A stretch of 64,000 bases of DNA from Pieris napi. Taxonomy: Eukaryota > Arthropoda > Insecta > Lepidoptera > Pieridae. Position numbers and translations under genes: made by a program. A model generated the notes under the pieces. It was not told the origin of the DNA, did no database searches, and worked only from the letters and a program-made list of their open reading frames with translations. The number at the start of each line of letters is the position of its first letter. The first letter of the stretch is position 1. Location of the stretch: NCBI RefSeq assembly GCF_905475465.1, contig NC_062249.1:2678501-2742500 (forward strand), written 5' to 3'. Shown here piece by piece: positions 23,001 through 33,941 of this stretch.

Positions 23001-26000
23001 TTACGACACATTGTGTGTGAGTAATTTAATTGGTACTTATGCTGTAGATTTTGTATCATTTTTAATATATTTGTCTTACGAATACGTTGTAAATAATTTA
23101 TAATGAATCATAAGTGTATTCTTGGTGAGATATGCAGTGAGATATGCAGTAAGTTTCGTTTATATATATTTTTATATAGTTCGTGCTTGTATGGAATACA
23201 CAAATACAATAACTGCAACTACAATAACAGGTTAAAAATTGCAATTGTTATTAACAAATTAAAAAAAATGATATTTCGTTTTTTGTTAAGAACTCAAATT
23301 TTAAATTAAATAAAAAATTATAGGCCAATTATTTATACCTTTCATCCCACTGTTTATGCCAATGGAGATTAGGAAAAAATTTGTTAGTTAACAATTGAAT
23401 AACTTTTTGAAAAATGGTGATTAAACGATTTTTTCTTCAGGTCTCGATTCTTTCAAGTGTTTAGAAGATACTAGAATTTTTAAAAATTTTTAAAATCACA
23501 TTTTATGTTATAAAACAAATATTTGTATTGCTAAACTCTCTTTAGCGACGGCGCGCGCATGCCGTAACAGCCGCGCGGAGCCCTATTTTCAACGTCTAAT
23601 TAAAATTATAAATAACGGAGATAGAGTTCCGGGAGCCCGGAATCTTTTTATTGGAAATTTCCTCCTCTTTAACGAGGTTTTTTCAAAATTGCTTAAATGT
23701 TAATATTTTTTGAGTTCTTAACAGAAAACGAAATATCATTTTTTTTTCATCTTATTTTGTTAATAACAATTGCAATTTTTAACCTGCACCAAAATCGTTC
23801 AAAAACATTTTTCTAAATGATTACGAATCGAATGAGCCATCGCTCATATTTTTAGGACCTTTATCTCTATTTTTCACGTTTTTGAACTTGTTGACTAGAC
23901 TATAAGTTCTGTTAGGACAGCACAGAATTATATAAAATTAGTAGATGTAGAAAAAGTATCCATACATGCAGAAATCTTAAGCCAAGACTGGTGAAGGTGC
24001 TTGTCTCTGGAAATATATATCAAAAATGTCTTATCATGTGCAAATGTCCAGCCATATATTATAACGACATACTTTTTTAATACCTCGTTATTTATATATT
24101 ATATAACTTCTGATACAAGTGAAGAAAAGTTAGACTTCCACCCGTATCACCTCGACGTCTGTCGTTCCGAAACTGAGCGTTATTTGAAATAAATTTTACC
24201 GCGCACACTGGAACAATATTAAAAGGCCAGCAACGGACACGCGAGCCTTCAGGAATTGAGGGACGGTGGTTAACTTTTTAGAACAAAAGACACATTTTTA
24301 ACTAGATTTTATCATCTTATTTTTTACAATCGTTTCATAAACACACGCTGATATTAAATTCCTATTAATTTCAGGTGTAGTCGGCGATGTGGTCCAAAAC
24401 AATCGATCCAAACTATTCGAAGAAGACATGAAGCGTGGTGGAACGCCCCTCCACTGGGCGATTTCCCGCGAAGTGATTGATGCTCTAGTCGACAAGAACT
24501 GTGATTTTAACGCTGTCAACTTTGATGGAAGAACCGCCCTTCATATTATGGTGTTGAGGGGGAGACTGGAATGCGCTACCGCTTTGCTCTCTAGAGGAGT
24601 GGAACATTCTACAGGTTATTATTTTTTATCAAATATTTATTTATTAATTCACACTTCGTTACATTAAAAAAAATTAAAAACAAATAACATAAAAACTATA
24701 AGGGATGCAACGGACGGCTTTATCGCTAACAAGCGATGTCTTTCAGACAACAACAAAACAAATATGATGAGTAAAGCGCAAGAAATGCATAACCAAATCT
24801 TTCAAAAAAAAAAAGAAATGAACCTTAATCTAAAGTAATACAAAATAATAATAAAAAATTTAAGTAATCTGTGAACTCATCTATTTAATATTTATAATAA
24901 AATTTGTTATACCACAAGATTATCCTGATTGAATTTTGATAAATGAATAGTTGTCCATGACCTACATCTTTATCAAAAGATAAAACAGAAATGTCTGCCC
25001 CTATTATATAAATTTGATAAAATATTATTATTGTATGTGGTGGAGCACCATAAATTTAAATAAAACACAAATCAAAACGCGACTTAATAACATTATTTAA
25101 ATATTCGTTAATGGTTCTCAATAATCCCCGACAGAGACAGAATTTACCATAACAAGGTGACAGATAACTAATTTATATTGTCTATTGTAATGTTGCCATA
25201 TCAACGCCGTCTCTTTCCGCGAAGTTTGTAATGCAACCCAGCGAAATATTGCTTGTTTCTGTCTGTTTAAGAAGTTATTTAAACTATATTAATAACTCCT
25301 CCATAAATAACAAAATAATGTATTTTTATCAACAAACAGGTGACAAAGAGGGCAACACACCTCTGCATTTAGCAGTTAAACAGCCAAACATATGCATAGT
25401 GCAGGCTTTAGTTGTGTTTGGAGCTGATTTGGAAGCGAAGAACAACGCTGGTTTCACCGCAAGGCATTTGGTACCAATTGAAATGGCGAATAGTGATTAT
25501 GATAGGATTCTGTACGTTTTGCATTCCGTTGGGGCAAAGAGGTGAGTTTTATCGTACATAGAAATCAAATATTTTTGCTGTAACACTTATGGTATTTATA
25601 TTCGAAGATTCGTTCTACAACTGAGCGTTTCTTAAGGAAGTTTTGCCGACCACCACCATGTGGAACCAGCTGCCCACTGAAGTATTTCCGAACCAATTCG
25701 ACTTAGGGTCTTTCAAGAAAAGAGCGTACCAATTCTTAAAAGGCCGCAACGCATTTGCTAGCCTGCCGTCTGTGTGAATGTGCGGGGCCCGTTTGCCTCC
25801 TGTAAATAATGTAATAAGGATATAGGATTTCATTTATTTTATTCGAATGGCAACACCAGGCAATATCATAGATATCTTACAAGTTATAAACTGTCAATGT
25901 CAATGTGTCAATCTTCCGTATGTCGAAGTCAAATAAATTATTGACATACGGGAATCAGACTTAACGATATCTTGTTCCTGAATCTTATCCTAAAACGGCA

Positions 26001-29000
26001 GAGTCAGAACAAGAGATTCGACCATTTTTTTTATTCTAACCGTGATTGGCCAGATGTACCTCGGACATCTCTGGTTGTCGTCCATCATGTTCCTCCAGAG
26101 GGGAGTATAATGGAGTCCCACCACCACCGATAGCAAGGTCTTCCACTCGCGATATGGTCTGCAGTATGCTTACCGCTTCTACCATGGACAAAGCGGCAAC
26201 ACTGGGGACACTGAAGAATGAAGGACGGTATGTATTGGTATTCCATCTCTATCTATGAGTCTTCTGCTCCGGCTTCCACATGATGCATTATAGATATTAC
26301 CTAACCGCTATGACCTAACCGATATTCACTGGATGTGCACTTTTATATTTATTATTTAATGACACATCCTACAAAAATATGTAGAAATGGCCGCTATACC
26401 GCCGATAATCAGTCAAATCATTTTTTTTTAATTAACGCATTCGCATCGGTATGGCGGGCTGTAAATCACACCGGAGAAGTATGGCATGACACTGCCGCCT
26501 CTTATTTTTTTATGGACTATCGGAAAATACTAGAACTTTTGTGGTACAAATCGTTTGACTTACGTAATTAATTCGACAAGTTCGACTAACGCCCACGCGA
26601 TTGGGCCACCGATATCAGCGCTCTGACCATCATTTTTCTTATTTTCATTGCGTAATAAGACCCCTTAAGAACCGCCATACTGGTACAAATGACCCACTAT
26701 TTTGCGTCACTATCTCCCGGCCTATTAGTAAAATCACACAAGGAGAAACGATGTCCGCGAGGGCAGCATACTATGCTATCGCTGACTGTATCTAGCTCAA
26801 GAATGCAATTATATATCTCTCATCGTTAAGGGTTCGTAACAAACCTTTTGGTTCAACCATTTTTGTCTGACATACCTAGGAAGTCGGACTAACACCTAAA
26901 AGTATTATCAGATTTCGTGCTATATATCACCCTCAGAAATAACGTGACTTTCTATCGGTAAAAGAATGTTTTAAATCAGAACAGCAGTTCAATCAATCCA
27001 TCAAAATACGTTTATTCAGTTTAGATAGGGCATGCTTATGAATGTCAAAAACGTTTACAAAATTCGTGAAAGAGCGAGACTACGCCATCCGTTCGCAAAA
27101 CTACCAGGAGGCCTTGTTCTTAGAAGAACGGGCAAGAAACTCAGCAAGTTTTACCCTCCCTCTACATTATAATTATTCAAAGGAAAATGTCATAAACCAC
27201 AACGTCATTAAAGTTACATAAGTAAAAAAATCTGTTCTGTGATTTACCACATTCACCATTACACGCATATTCACAACACTTCAAAGGTAACAAAACAAAT
27301 TATAACAATATAACTAGAACTACGCGTTTTTGTCGTCATTAACTGTGTTGTAACCTCTACAGTTTCAGAGATAACATCTTACAACCTCACAAAATTGTAA
27401 TTATTACCCAATTTCAGCTTACTCTGCCTAGATGGAGGCGGAATACGTGGTTTAGTGCTAGTCCAAATCTTACTAAACCTCGAAGCAGCTATAGGCAAAC
27501 CGATAATACACTGCTTCGACTGGGTAGCTGGGACCAGTACTGGTGGGATTCTGGCATTGGCTCTGGCCACTGGGAAGACGTTGAGAGAGTGTCAGATGCT
27601 GTACTTTAGGATGAAGGAATTCGCATTTGTGGGCATGAGGCCGTACCCTTCTGAGGTGCTTGAGAACATTTTGAAGGAGTGTTTAGGTGAGTGGGTTCTA
27701 ACTTACGTTACCAATTTTAGGTCTTATTTCCATCATGTCATTGATATTGCATAAGGAAGCGTTCGTCACGCAATTTTTGGAGATTATTGACCCCCTCCCC
27801 CATGTAACGCGCCGTAACGTTTTTCAGTACCCAAGTACAGTACTGTACCCAAGTATAGTAAAACGTTTCGTGACCACCTAGTGACTCATTATACTTTTAG
27901 CATTATGTAGTGTAAAGTACTTTAAAGTCGAAAATAATATTAACAATAGCGCGTAATTCGCGGTTCCGGCCTCCTATAACGCGGAGATTCCTCAAATTAT
28001 ATTTCTGAAGTGTGAAATTTATAATGATTTGTCAAGTTAATTGTTCAAAAAGCGGTTTTACGAAAATACTCCTACTACGCGATTTCCTATAACGCGGTCC
28101 GGGTATATCGTATTATTAGGGGGATTACTGTATTTATTTATCAATCGAATGATACGATCTTTATAATATTTGGTCCCTAGCAGCCTACTTTAAAGCCGAA
28201 TTTACATTACGAAACTAGTGTTATGCATGTTGGAATGAGTTTCATGAAAATAGTTGCAGCACGTGTGAAACTACTTTAACAAAAAATAATAGTGTCGTGA
28301 AATCAACAGTATCACCAACGACATGGCTCTGTCAACATCAAAGCTTCATTTTGCGATGCAGAACGTCGTGGTACAGATGTTAATATATAAAATTCGAAAA
28401 TTATATTTTTATCAACTGACCAACGTTGGTTTGCCATTTTGGCGGTCATTTAGCTGCACGATGCACTCAAACACACACGTCTGCCCTGTGCAAATGCTTT
28501 CGCGACACTAGTTTCGTGTCGCGTTTTCATCGTGAAAGTAGTTGCGTGACATTAGTTTTACAAAAAATATGCGCATGGCACGAAATTTATCCAGTGTCGC
28601 GAAACCGATGCATGCATTATGAAACTGTAAATTTACACGTGAAATTGTTGATGAAATTTATGTCATAAAACTAATTCCGAGCCACTAGTTTCGTAATGTA
28701 AATTCGGCTTAAAATAAATGAACGTTTTTCATAATCATCGTAATTTCTTTGAAAACATCGAAATGGCCAGCACTCTTCCATCTCTCCTAGTATTCACTAA
28801 CAGTCAGTCCTAGACGGGCGTGCTCTGCCGCATTATCTTAATGAATGACAAAGAATGTCGAATTTGTAGAAATTTTGAAATTTTAATTTGGATAAAAAAA
28901 ATCAGGTACGGAGACAGTTATGGCGGATATCGACCATCCGAAGCTGATGATCCTGGCAGTCTTGGCGGATAGAAAGCCAGTTGACTTGCACATCTTCAGA

Positions 29001-32000
29001 AATTACCAGGCAGCTGAAAATATACTGTGCGAATATAATGGAACAATGAGTAAGTGTCTAACTTTACGGGAAATTTTTAAATACTATAAAATCTGTCCAT
29101 AACAGAAAAGGTCTCTAAATTTCTTCTAGTCAATGGCTTTTTTCGAGATCAAAAAATCACGAGTTGAGCATGACGAACAGACCCGAGCTGTATCGAAAGT
29201 TTGGATCTGTACTTCGTGAACAACGTCTATGGTGAGAGAACGTTGAGGTGTTTGAACTGAAAATTGTTTATTTTTTTATTAACAGGTTTATAAAATCGCT
29301 AAGATAATGTTATTATAATTGTTTGTATGTCTTCTTGTGTGTGATTTCTATTTTTTCTGTGGTAGACGGAAAACGTCTGTTGTAAAATCCAATAATCTAA
29401 CTTTATTTTTGACTTCTTTCTATGTCTAAAATAAATAAATAAACTGACAAATCAAATAAACTTCTAGTATTTAACTGATTTGACTTTGTTCATAATAAAC
29501 TCGGTGACATATAACGATAATGGCAGCTGACAGGCCCTTTCTCCACTGCTCCGATCCGGCAAACGTTAATTACCGATCCGATTTAGAATTTTAATAAAGC
29601 ACTGCGTTACGTCCGTTGCGACGGGGTCACTTATTTTTACTAATCGATTATTGTCGGATAAAGTGGAGAAGCACAATCCGGCCTTCCGATATTTTTCTCA
29701 TGACTGATTCGATTCCGGACCGGAGTAGTGGAGAAAGGGCTTTACGCCGTTGTTCCGACATATCCAATTAAAAAATCACATTAAATTTTTTCACCTTAAT
29801 TATTAAGTATATTATTACTGTAATTTTTAATGAATAAATAGTTTTTAGTTTCAAATATTAAATAAGAACGCTTAAATTCCAAAATTTCCCTGTTGAGGTC
29901 CTAAAGCAGAGGCCAGTGACCGTTCGTCAGTGGAAATCCTAGCGGAGCCTCCGTCCCCCGCGGAACAGCTCGTGTGGCAGGCGGCTAGGGCTTCGGGGGC
30001 TGCGCCTTCCTACTTTCGGGCTTCAGGCAGGTACGGTATTTCGACCCAGAATTAATATCAATTTTAAAAGTTTGTAGGCAAATAAGGGCGAATTTATTAT
30101 TTTTTAAATTCTTTAGTGCTTAAAATAGGTTTTCAGTATTCCGTTTCAGCTTGCTTTACTCAGTTCCAATATTCAATCATTCGTAATTTGTTGAAGATTT
30201 GTTTGCGAATTGAAATCTTTTAACGAGGAAACTTTTACATTTTGTGCAAATTAAATACATATGTACATTTTTATTTTTCACTTAAAATTAGTTATGAGCA
30301 GTCGTTTCAGCGTGAGACCTTCTTAGGTTCGAACCCTGTTCTGTCTAAGTGCCCATTTAACTCTGGCTCATGAAGCGGATACTTCGCAACCGTTATAACT
30401 TAGACCCAAAAGGTGTCAGGCACAAAAGTCTAATCACCTTCTGTATTAGAAATAAATATAGTTAAAAAAAAACTATAAAACACGCTTTTAAAGCACATCA
30501 AACTAAAAAGTGAAAAATAATTCCTAATTTAGGCTGAAAATGGTAATGAAGAAAAAATACTGGTTTTTAGTTTGATGTGCTTTAAAAGCGTGTTTTATAG
30601 TTTTTTTAAACTACATTTATTTTCCACTTTTTAGTCCTAGCAGCTATACATGTTGTCTCAATTTAATCGTATTGCTTTGTGGACTTAAAATAAATTTCAT
30701 TGTTTTTTCGAGATAAACCTATGAAATTATTATATTGTCGCTGATTCCTTTATAAGTGTACAAAGTTTGAATTAAATCTGTCCGTTTAAAGTGGGTCAAA
30801 ATCGAGTCCGAACGAGTCGGTTACATACATACATACATACAGGTGAAGCTAATATAAAGCGTGTAAAAACAAATGATCACGAAACAGATACAGAAATACA
30901 ATAATATATTTTATTTTACATTTCATTGCATTCATACAAATATAAGTCAATACTGTACTAACTAACTAAATGCCAATTTCTCGCTGCCCCAATATATTTA
31001 TTCAATAATTAATACCTTTCAGGTATTTAGACGGTGGTCTAATAGGGAATAACCCAACGTTAGACGCACTGACTGAGTTAGCGGAAGTAAGACTGGCACT
31101 GGAAGCCACGGGCCAGTATGAAGCCGCTAAGAAAACTCATCTCAAAGTCGTCGTTTCTTGTGGAACTGGTAATTATAACCTCAAAATGCATTGCAAGTAC
31201 TCGAATTATAAAGCTGAATATAATTTATGTTTTTATCTATTTATTTACGGGTACAGAAATGTCTTTTTAATAAAAAACATCATCTACCCTCATTAAATAC
31301 AATTTCGTTGTGTGCTGCGTGTTTGCAGAATTTGTGTTATCACTTTTATCCGCTTGTTAAACAGCTTTGATGCGCTCAAATTTATTGTTACCAAAAAAAT
31401 ACTATTACTAAATCATTGAAATTACCAAACATACTATGTATTACGAAATTTTTCAAATTACAAAAAAAAATTCTAAATCATTGAAAATATCCAAAAAATA
31501 CTATTACTAAATCATTGAAATTACCAAACATACTATGTATTACGAAATTTTTCAAATTACAAAAAAAAATTCTAAATCATTGAAAATATCCAAAAAATAC
31601 TATTACTAAATCATTGAAATTACCAAAAAATACTATTACTAAATCATTGAAATTACCAAAAAATACTATTACTAAATCATTGAAATTACCAAAAATACTA
31701 TTACTAAATTATTAAATTACCAAAAAAATACTATTACTAAATTATTAAAATACCAAAAAATACTATTACTAAATCATTGAAATTACCAAAAAATACTATT
31801 ACTAAATCATTGAAATTACCAAAAAAATACTATTACTAAATTATTAAATTACCAAAAAAATACTATTACTAAATCATTTTATACCTTTCAGGCATGATCC
31901 CGGTGACAAAATTGAAAGATATAGACGTTTTTAAGCCGGAGAGCATTTGGGACACCGCCAGACTTGCTCTGGGGTTATCTTCCATTGGAAAGCTTTTAGT

Positions 32001-33941
32001 TGATCAGGTAAAATTTTATTCCTCCTATAAATAATAAATCACTTGCTCCGTTAACTGTACCTGTCTCTGTTTTTCATAGCGTAAACACAATGTGACAGAA
32101 AAAGACGGAAATGTTATTTAGTTAAGAGAATTGTAAACTAAAATATAAATAATTTTATTTAAAAAAATGTCATGTATTTGAAGAGAATGCTCTGTTACAT
32201 TAATTTGGTCTACCTTCTACATTATCTTCCTCTTTTTCGTTTATTGTGCTTCTCTCTCGTTCCTCTTGCCATGTGCCCCGCCCATTTCCACTTAGTTGTT
32301 CTTCTTAATGATGTATTCTTTATTTTATCCAATCTTTTCTTCCCTATTATATCGTACTAGCCGTTTCGCGCCCGCTTTGCTGGACGAATTAAAATAAATT
32401 TTATATTTCATTATTTTATTTTTTTTCATATTTTTATTATTCTTCTTTTTAACTTCCCGCTAAGAAAATTGAAATATTTCGAAAATCGAGTTTTTAACAG
32501 ATGTTGACGTTTTGCGGTTCTAGAAAGCCTCTTTTGTTTTTATTAGCGGGAAAAATTTTCATAAAAGTAAAACAGAAATAAAAAAATGAAGGAACGTTGG
32601 AATTAAAAAAATAAATAGCCATAAACCATCTAGGAAAAATTTCGCATCGAATGGTGGTAGTTTCATGTCGATACGATCAGTGGTTTAAGCGTGAAAGAGC
32701 CTCAAACGAACACCATTTTCTTTTTATATTATATCGTATATATATATATATACCTATATACATCGTTCCATCTATCTTTAACACCTGTAGCTGTATGCTG
32801 TATTTTTTAAATACAATTTTCCAGTAGGTACCCAGAATAATCGGAAAATTTTTAAGTTTGAGTTTTACTCTTCAGGCGACGCAATCCGACGGACGTATCG
32901 TTGAACGTGCGCGTGCGTGGTGCCAATCACTTGGCGTGCCCTACTACCGGTTCTCGCCGCAAATGTCACGCGACCATGCGATGGACGAACGATCTGACGA
33001 GCACTTGGTGACCATGCTGTGGGAAGCGCAGGCTTATATGAGGGACCATAGGGATAGAGTCGTGGAACTGGCTGCTATGCTGACTGATACGGGTAAGGGT
33101 TATAAACCATAGACAAATTTTGATTCAAATATTTCGCACATTAATTAAATTAACTGGTGTTAACTAAAACAGGAGTAGTGTTGGCCTAGTGGCTTCAGCG
33201 TACGACTCTCCTCGAAATCTTTGAGGTCGTAGGTTCGGACCTCGGCTGTGCACCAATGGATTTTATATGTATGTACATTTAACATTCGCTCGAACGGAAG
33301 GAAAACATCGTGAAAACCGGCTTGCCTTAGACACAAAAAGTTGACGGCGTGTTTCAGGCACAGTAGGCTGATCACCTACTTGCCTGTTAGATAACCAAAT
33401 GATCATGAAACATATTCAGAAATCTGAGGCCCAGACCTAAAAAGTTTGTAGCGCTACAGAACTTATAGTAAGTACTTACCGCCGCCCATGGAGTCCTGTG
33501 ACACCAAGAGTTTTGCAAATGCGTTACCGGGCTTTAACTTAGTGCTACGCTCTTCTCTTGGAGGCCCCTAAGTCGTAACTCATAAATCCTTGGAATTGCA
33601 GCTGGTAAAGTAGTAGTGACAATGAAGCAAGGAGTGTCATAAAAGGTGCTCAGAATATTTTCGCCTAGGGGCCTCATAGCCTAGCGGTCTTATTAAGCGG
33701 CAGCTAGGTGAGGGGTACCGGGTTCGATTCCCGGTTTGAGGGCAAGCAAGGGGCCGGGCGAGTGCCTAAACCGCACATGGAGGACACGGTCGAATTTCTA
33801 AAGACAAGCACGAATTATAAAAAATCCTATACTTGACGCTGGCTAATGCACAAATTGTGCCAGAGCCATTTAAAAAAATATATTTTGGCCAAATAATTCT
33901 ACTAATGACTCTATTTGTATTTTGTTTCAGATGTTAAATAA
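17016..33941 (+). CDS. iPLA2-VIA: calcium-independent phospholipase A2 (iPLA2-VIA, PLA2G6 orthologue)
   Basis: Sixteen coding exons give 810 residues (human PLA2G6 long form 806): 17016-17028, 17115-17325, 17406-17496, 17770-17937, 18291-18422, 19120-19297, 24375-24614, 25340-25541, 26054-26227, 27418-27686, 28906-29049, 29910-30030, 31023-31168, 31892-32007, 32876-33092, 33931-33941; all borders GT-AG with matching phases. Ankyrin repeats occupy roughly residues 160-400 (GYTPLHMA, GGTPLHWA, GRTALHIM, GNTPLHLA). The patatin domain has the nucleotide/oxyanion loop LLCLDGGGIRG (471-481), the lipase motif GTSTG with nucleophile Ser510, and the catalytic Asp in LDGGLIGNNPT (Asp651). Known role: hydrolysis of the sn-2 acyl chain of phospholipids, membrane remodelling and mitochondrial health. 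The start codon rests on a 13-base coding exon with a consensus donor (GTAAGT). Every catalytic residue is present, so the gene looks functional. Confidence 0.96.
18607..18900. mobile_element. MITE in iPLA2-VIA intron 5
   Basis: The terminal inverted repeats read GGGAGCGTTCAAGTATTACG at both ends (left end direct, right end reversed, extending further with mismatches), enclosing about 290 bp without coding capacity. A truncated, inverted relative lies at 27755-27945, and a cousin with similar ends lies at 49906-50168. Confidence 0.7.
19298..20575. other. first part of iPLA2-VIA intron 6
   Basis: Intronic. A G+C-rich stretch at 19560-19720 (with 'cgtgcgcgcgcatcgtaaaa' and 'aacgcgcctaaagaagtata') resembles sequence at 40150-40420, so it is part of a dispersed repeat. 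The rest is AT-rich with no feature that I can name. Confidence 0.4.
20580..21017. mobile_element. inverted-repeat element in iPLA2-VIA intron 6
   Basis: 'acgtgataacgtct' near the left end (about 20604) returns reversed as 'agacgttatcacgt' near the right end (about 20999-21012). The interior has a G+C-richer stretch (20828-20985) with 'gagatcggtccgtctctctc' and 'gtgacacaagtttctgaaca'. I believe this is a repeat common in lepidopteran genomes, but that is recollection. Confidence 0.45.
21047..21985 (+). mobile_element. PIF/Harbinger element remnant with both genes truncated
   Basis: The ends are TGGGGCTTTTAAACGGGCCA and, reversed, TAGCGCTTCTAAACGGGCCA, with TAA duplications at 21044-21046 and 21986-21988. 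On the + strand (21235-21456) lies the N-terminus of a Harbinger transposase (RRETVDNLSLEISLDNKLFK, then FTRMSKGDFDFLLNKIGP). On the - strand (ATG at about 21619) lies the N-terminus of the MADF partner (TTTWSNETITDFINEVHLHP, then LWDIKTGIYKD). Both genes are cut short in the middle, so this is an internally deleted copy of an autonomous element. Confidence 0.8.
22622..22900 (+). repeat. tRNA-derived SINE (family S2)
   Basis: The head has a Pol III A box (ggtctagtggttagtacc) and B box (ggttcgatccc) within a tRNA-like sequence, followed by an unrelated body and an A-rich tail (about 22884-22900). It lies in iPLA2-VIA intron 6. It is not a functional tRNA gene, because no cloverleaf 3' half closes. 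Confidence 0.75.
23229..23798. mobile_element. MITE with long inverted repeats in iPLA2-VIA intron 6
   Basis: The left end 'caggttaaaaattgcaattg' through 'gttaagaactcaaa' (about 70 bases) is repeated as reverse complement at about 23715-23798. The interior contains a G+C-rich patch (23545-23585) and no coding sequence. Confidence 0.65.
24132..24265 (+). repeat. LINE tail (family A), internally deleted
   Basis: It reads 'cacccgtatcacctcgacgt' and 'tgagcgttatttgaaataaa' as in the copy at 2730, then jumps to 'attaaaaggccagcaacgg'. It lies at the 3' end of iPLA2-VIA intron 6, about 110 bases before the exon at 24375. Confidence 0.55.
24615..25339. other. iPLA2-VIA intron 7
   Basis: This is an AT-rich intron between the GT at 24615 and the AG at 25338-25339. 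The segment 'gagtaaagcgcaagaaatgcat' (about 24770) resembles phrases at 26 and 13238 ('caagaagtgcataac'), so a small dispersed repeat is present. I see nothing else. Confidence 0.45.
25605..25800 (+). repeat. LINE tail (family A) in iPLA2-VIA intron 8
   Basis: Best-preserved + copy of family A: 'ctgagcgtttcttaaggaag', 'ccagctgcccactgaagtat', 'tcgacttagggtctttcaag' and 'aattcttaaaaggccgcaac' follow in order. The - strand open frame across it is a shadow of the repeat. Confidence 0.65.
26228..27417. other. iPLA2-VIA intron 9
   Basis: No exon or RNA gene is seen. A LINE-like scrap occurs at about 27115-27170 ('tagaagaacgggcaagaaac'). The open frames at 26335-26571 and 26601-26795 have no recognisable content and I do not call them genes. 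Confidence 0.4.
27755..27945 (-). mobile_element. truncated MITE in iPLA2-VIA intron 10
   Basis: This is a reversed partial copy of the MITE at 18607-18900. It shares 'cgcaatttttggagattatt', 'catgtaacgcgccgtaacgt', 'agtactgtacccaagtatag' and 'aaaacgtttcgtgaccacct' with the reverse complement of that element. One terminal repeat is missing. Confidence 0.7.
28194..28709. mobile_element. Harbinger-like MITE in iPLA2-VIA intron 10
   Basis: The ends are AGCCGAATTTACATTACGAA in both orientations, extending to 'actagtg', with TAA duplications at 28191-28193 and 28710-28712. The element is 516 bp. Open frames inside (28323-28668) show no transposase or MADF resemblance, so this is a non-autonomous copy. 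Confidence 0.7.
29533..29742. mobile_element. short MITE in iPLA2-VIA intron 11
   Basis: The left end GGCCCTTTCTCCACTGCTCC and the reversed right end (A)AGCCCTTTCTCCACTACTCC form an imperfect inverted repeat of about 27 bases around a 210-bp non-coding unit. The target duplication is unclear. Confidence 0.6.
30297..30460 (+). repeat. diverged SINE (S1-like)
   Basis: Fragments 'gtttcagcgtgagacc', 'taggttcgaaccctg' (B box), 'cttagacccaaaaggtgtca' and 'ggcacaaaagtctaatcacc' follow the S1 order with large deletions. It lies in iPLA2-VIA intron 12. Confidence 0.5.
30461..30610. repeat. near-perfect 150-bp palindrome
   Basis: The left arm ('aactataaaacacgctttta', then 'aagcacatcaaactaaaaa') is matched base for base over about 40 bases by the reversed right arm ending at about 30610, around a loop of about 55 bases. 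It is non-coding, in iPLA2-VIA intron 12. It is probably a very short MITE, and the arms are much cleaner than in neighbouring repeats. Confidence 0.65.
30636..30840 (+). repeat. probable LINE 3' UTR ending in (TACA)n
   Basis: The stretch ends 'tcgagtccgaacgagtcggt' followed by five TACA units, the arrangement of several insect LINE 3' ends. There is no coding sequence, and the family is not assigned. Confidence 0.4.
31385..31878 (+). repeat. 33-bp minisatellite in iPLA2-VIA intron 13
   Basis: The monomer is about 33 bases ('ttaccaaaaaatactattac' then 'taaatcattgaaa'), present eleven times in intact form. At the left end a 99-bp higher-order unit of three variants is repeated (compare 31421 and 31520). 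The array ends 13 bases before the exon that begins at 31892. Confidence 0.9.
32356..32720 (-). mobile_element. non-autonomous Helitron in iPLA2-VIA intron 14
   Basis: Read on the - strand, the element ends 'gcgggcgcgaaacggctagt', that is CTAG followed by T. A closely similar copy lies at 56654-57035 in cueball intron 1, in the same orientation. It is non-coding. Confidence 0.6.
33171..33462 (+). repeat. tRNA-derived SINE (family S1), nearly full length
   Basis: A box 'tggcctagtggcttc', B box 'ggttcggacctcg', then the body with 'ggaaaacatcgtgaaaaccg' and the 3' part 'cagaaatctgaggcccagac'. It lies in iPLA2-VIA intron 15 and is the reference copy for family S1 in this window. Confidence 0.8.
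33465..33600 (-). repeat. LINE tail fragment
   Basis: Contains 'accgccgcccatggagtcct' and 'aatgcgttaccgggctttaa', related to the reversed LINE tails at 41768 and 57481. It directly follows the S1 SINE. Confidence 0.45.
33664..33880 (+). repeat. tRNA-derived SINE (family S3)
   Basis: The tRNA-like head has an A box 'tagcctagcggtcttatt' and B box 'ggttcgattcccgg', followed by a body unlike S1 or S2 ('aaaccgcacatggaggacac', 'tgcacaaattgtgccagagc'). It lies in iPLA2-VIA intron 15, about 50 bases before the last coding exon. Confidence 0.7.

Noticed and set aside
26046..26258. Open frame starting at 26046 taken as an independent small gene
   Set aside because: It is iPLA2-VIA exon 9 (26054-26227) read through both splice sites.
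33664..33750. Possible tRNA gene
   Set aside because: tRNA-like head only; it continues into a repeat body, so I call it a SINE head.
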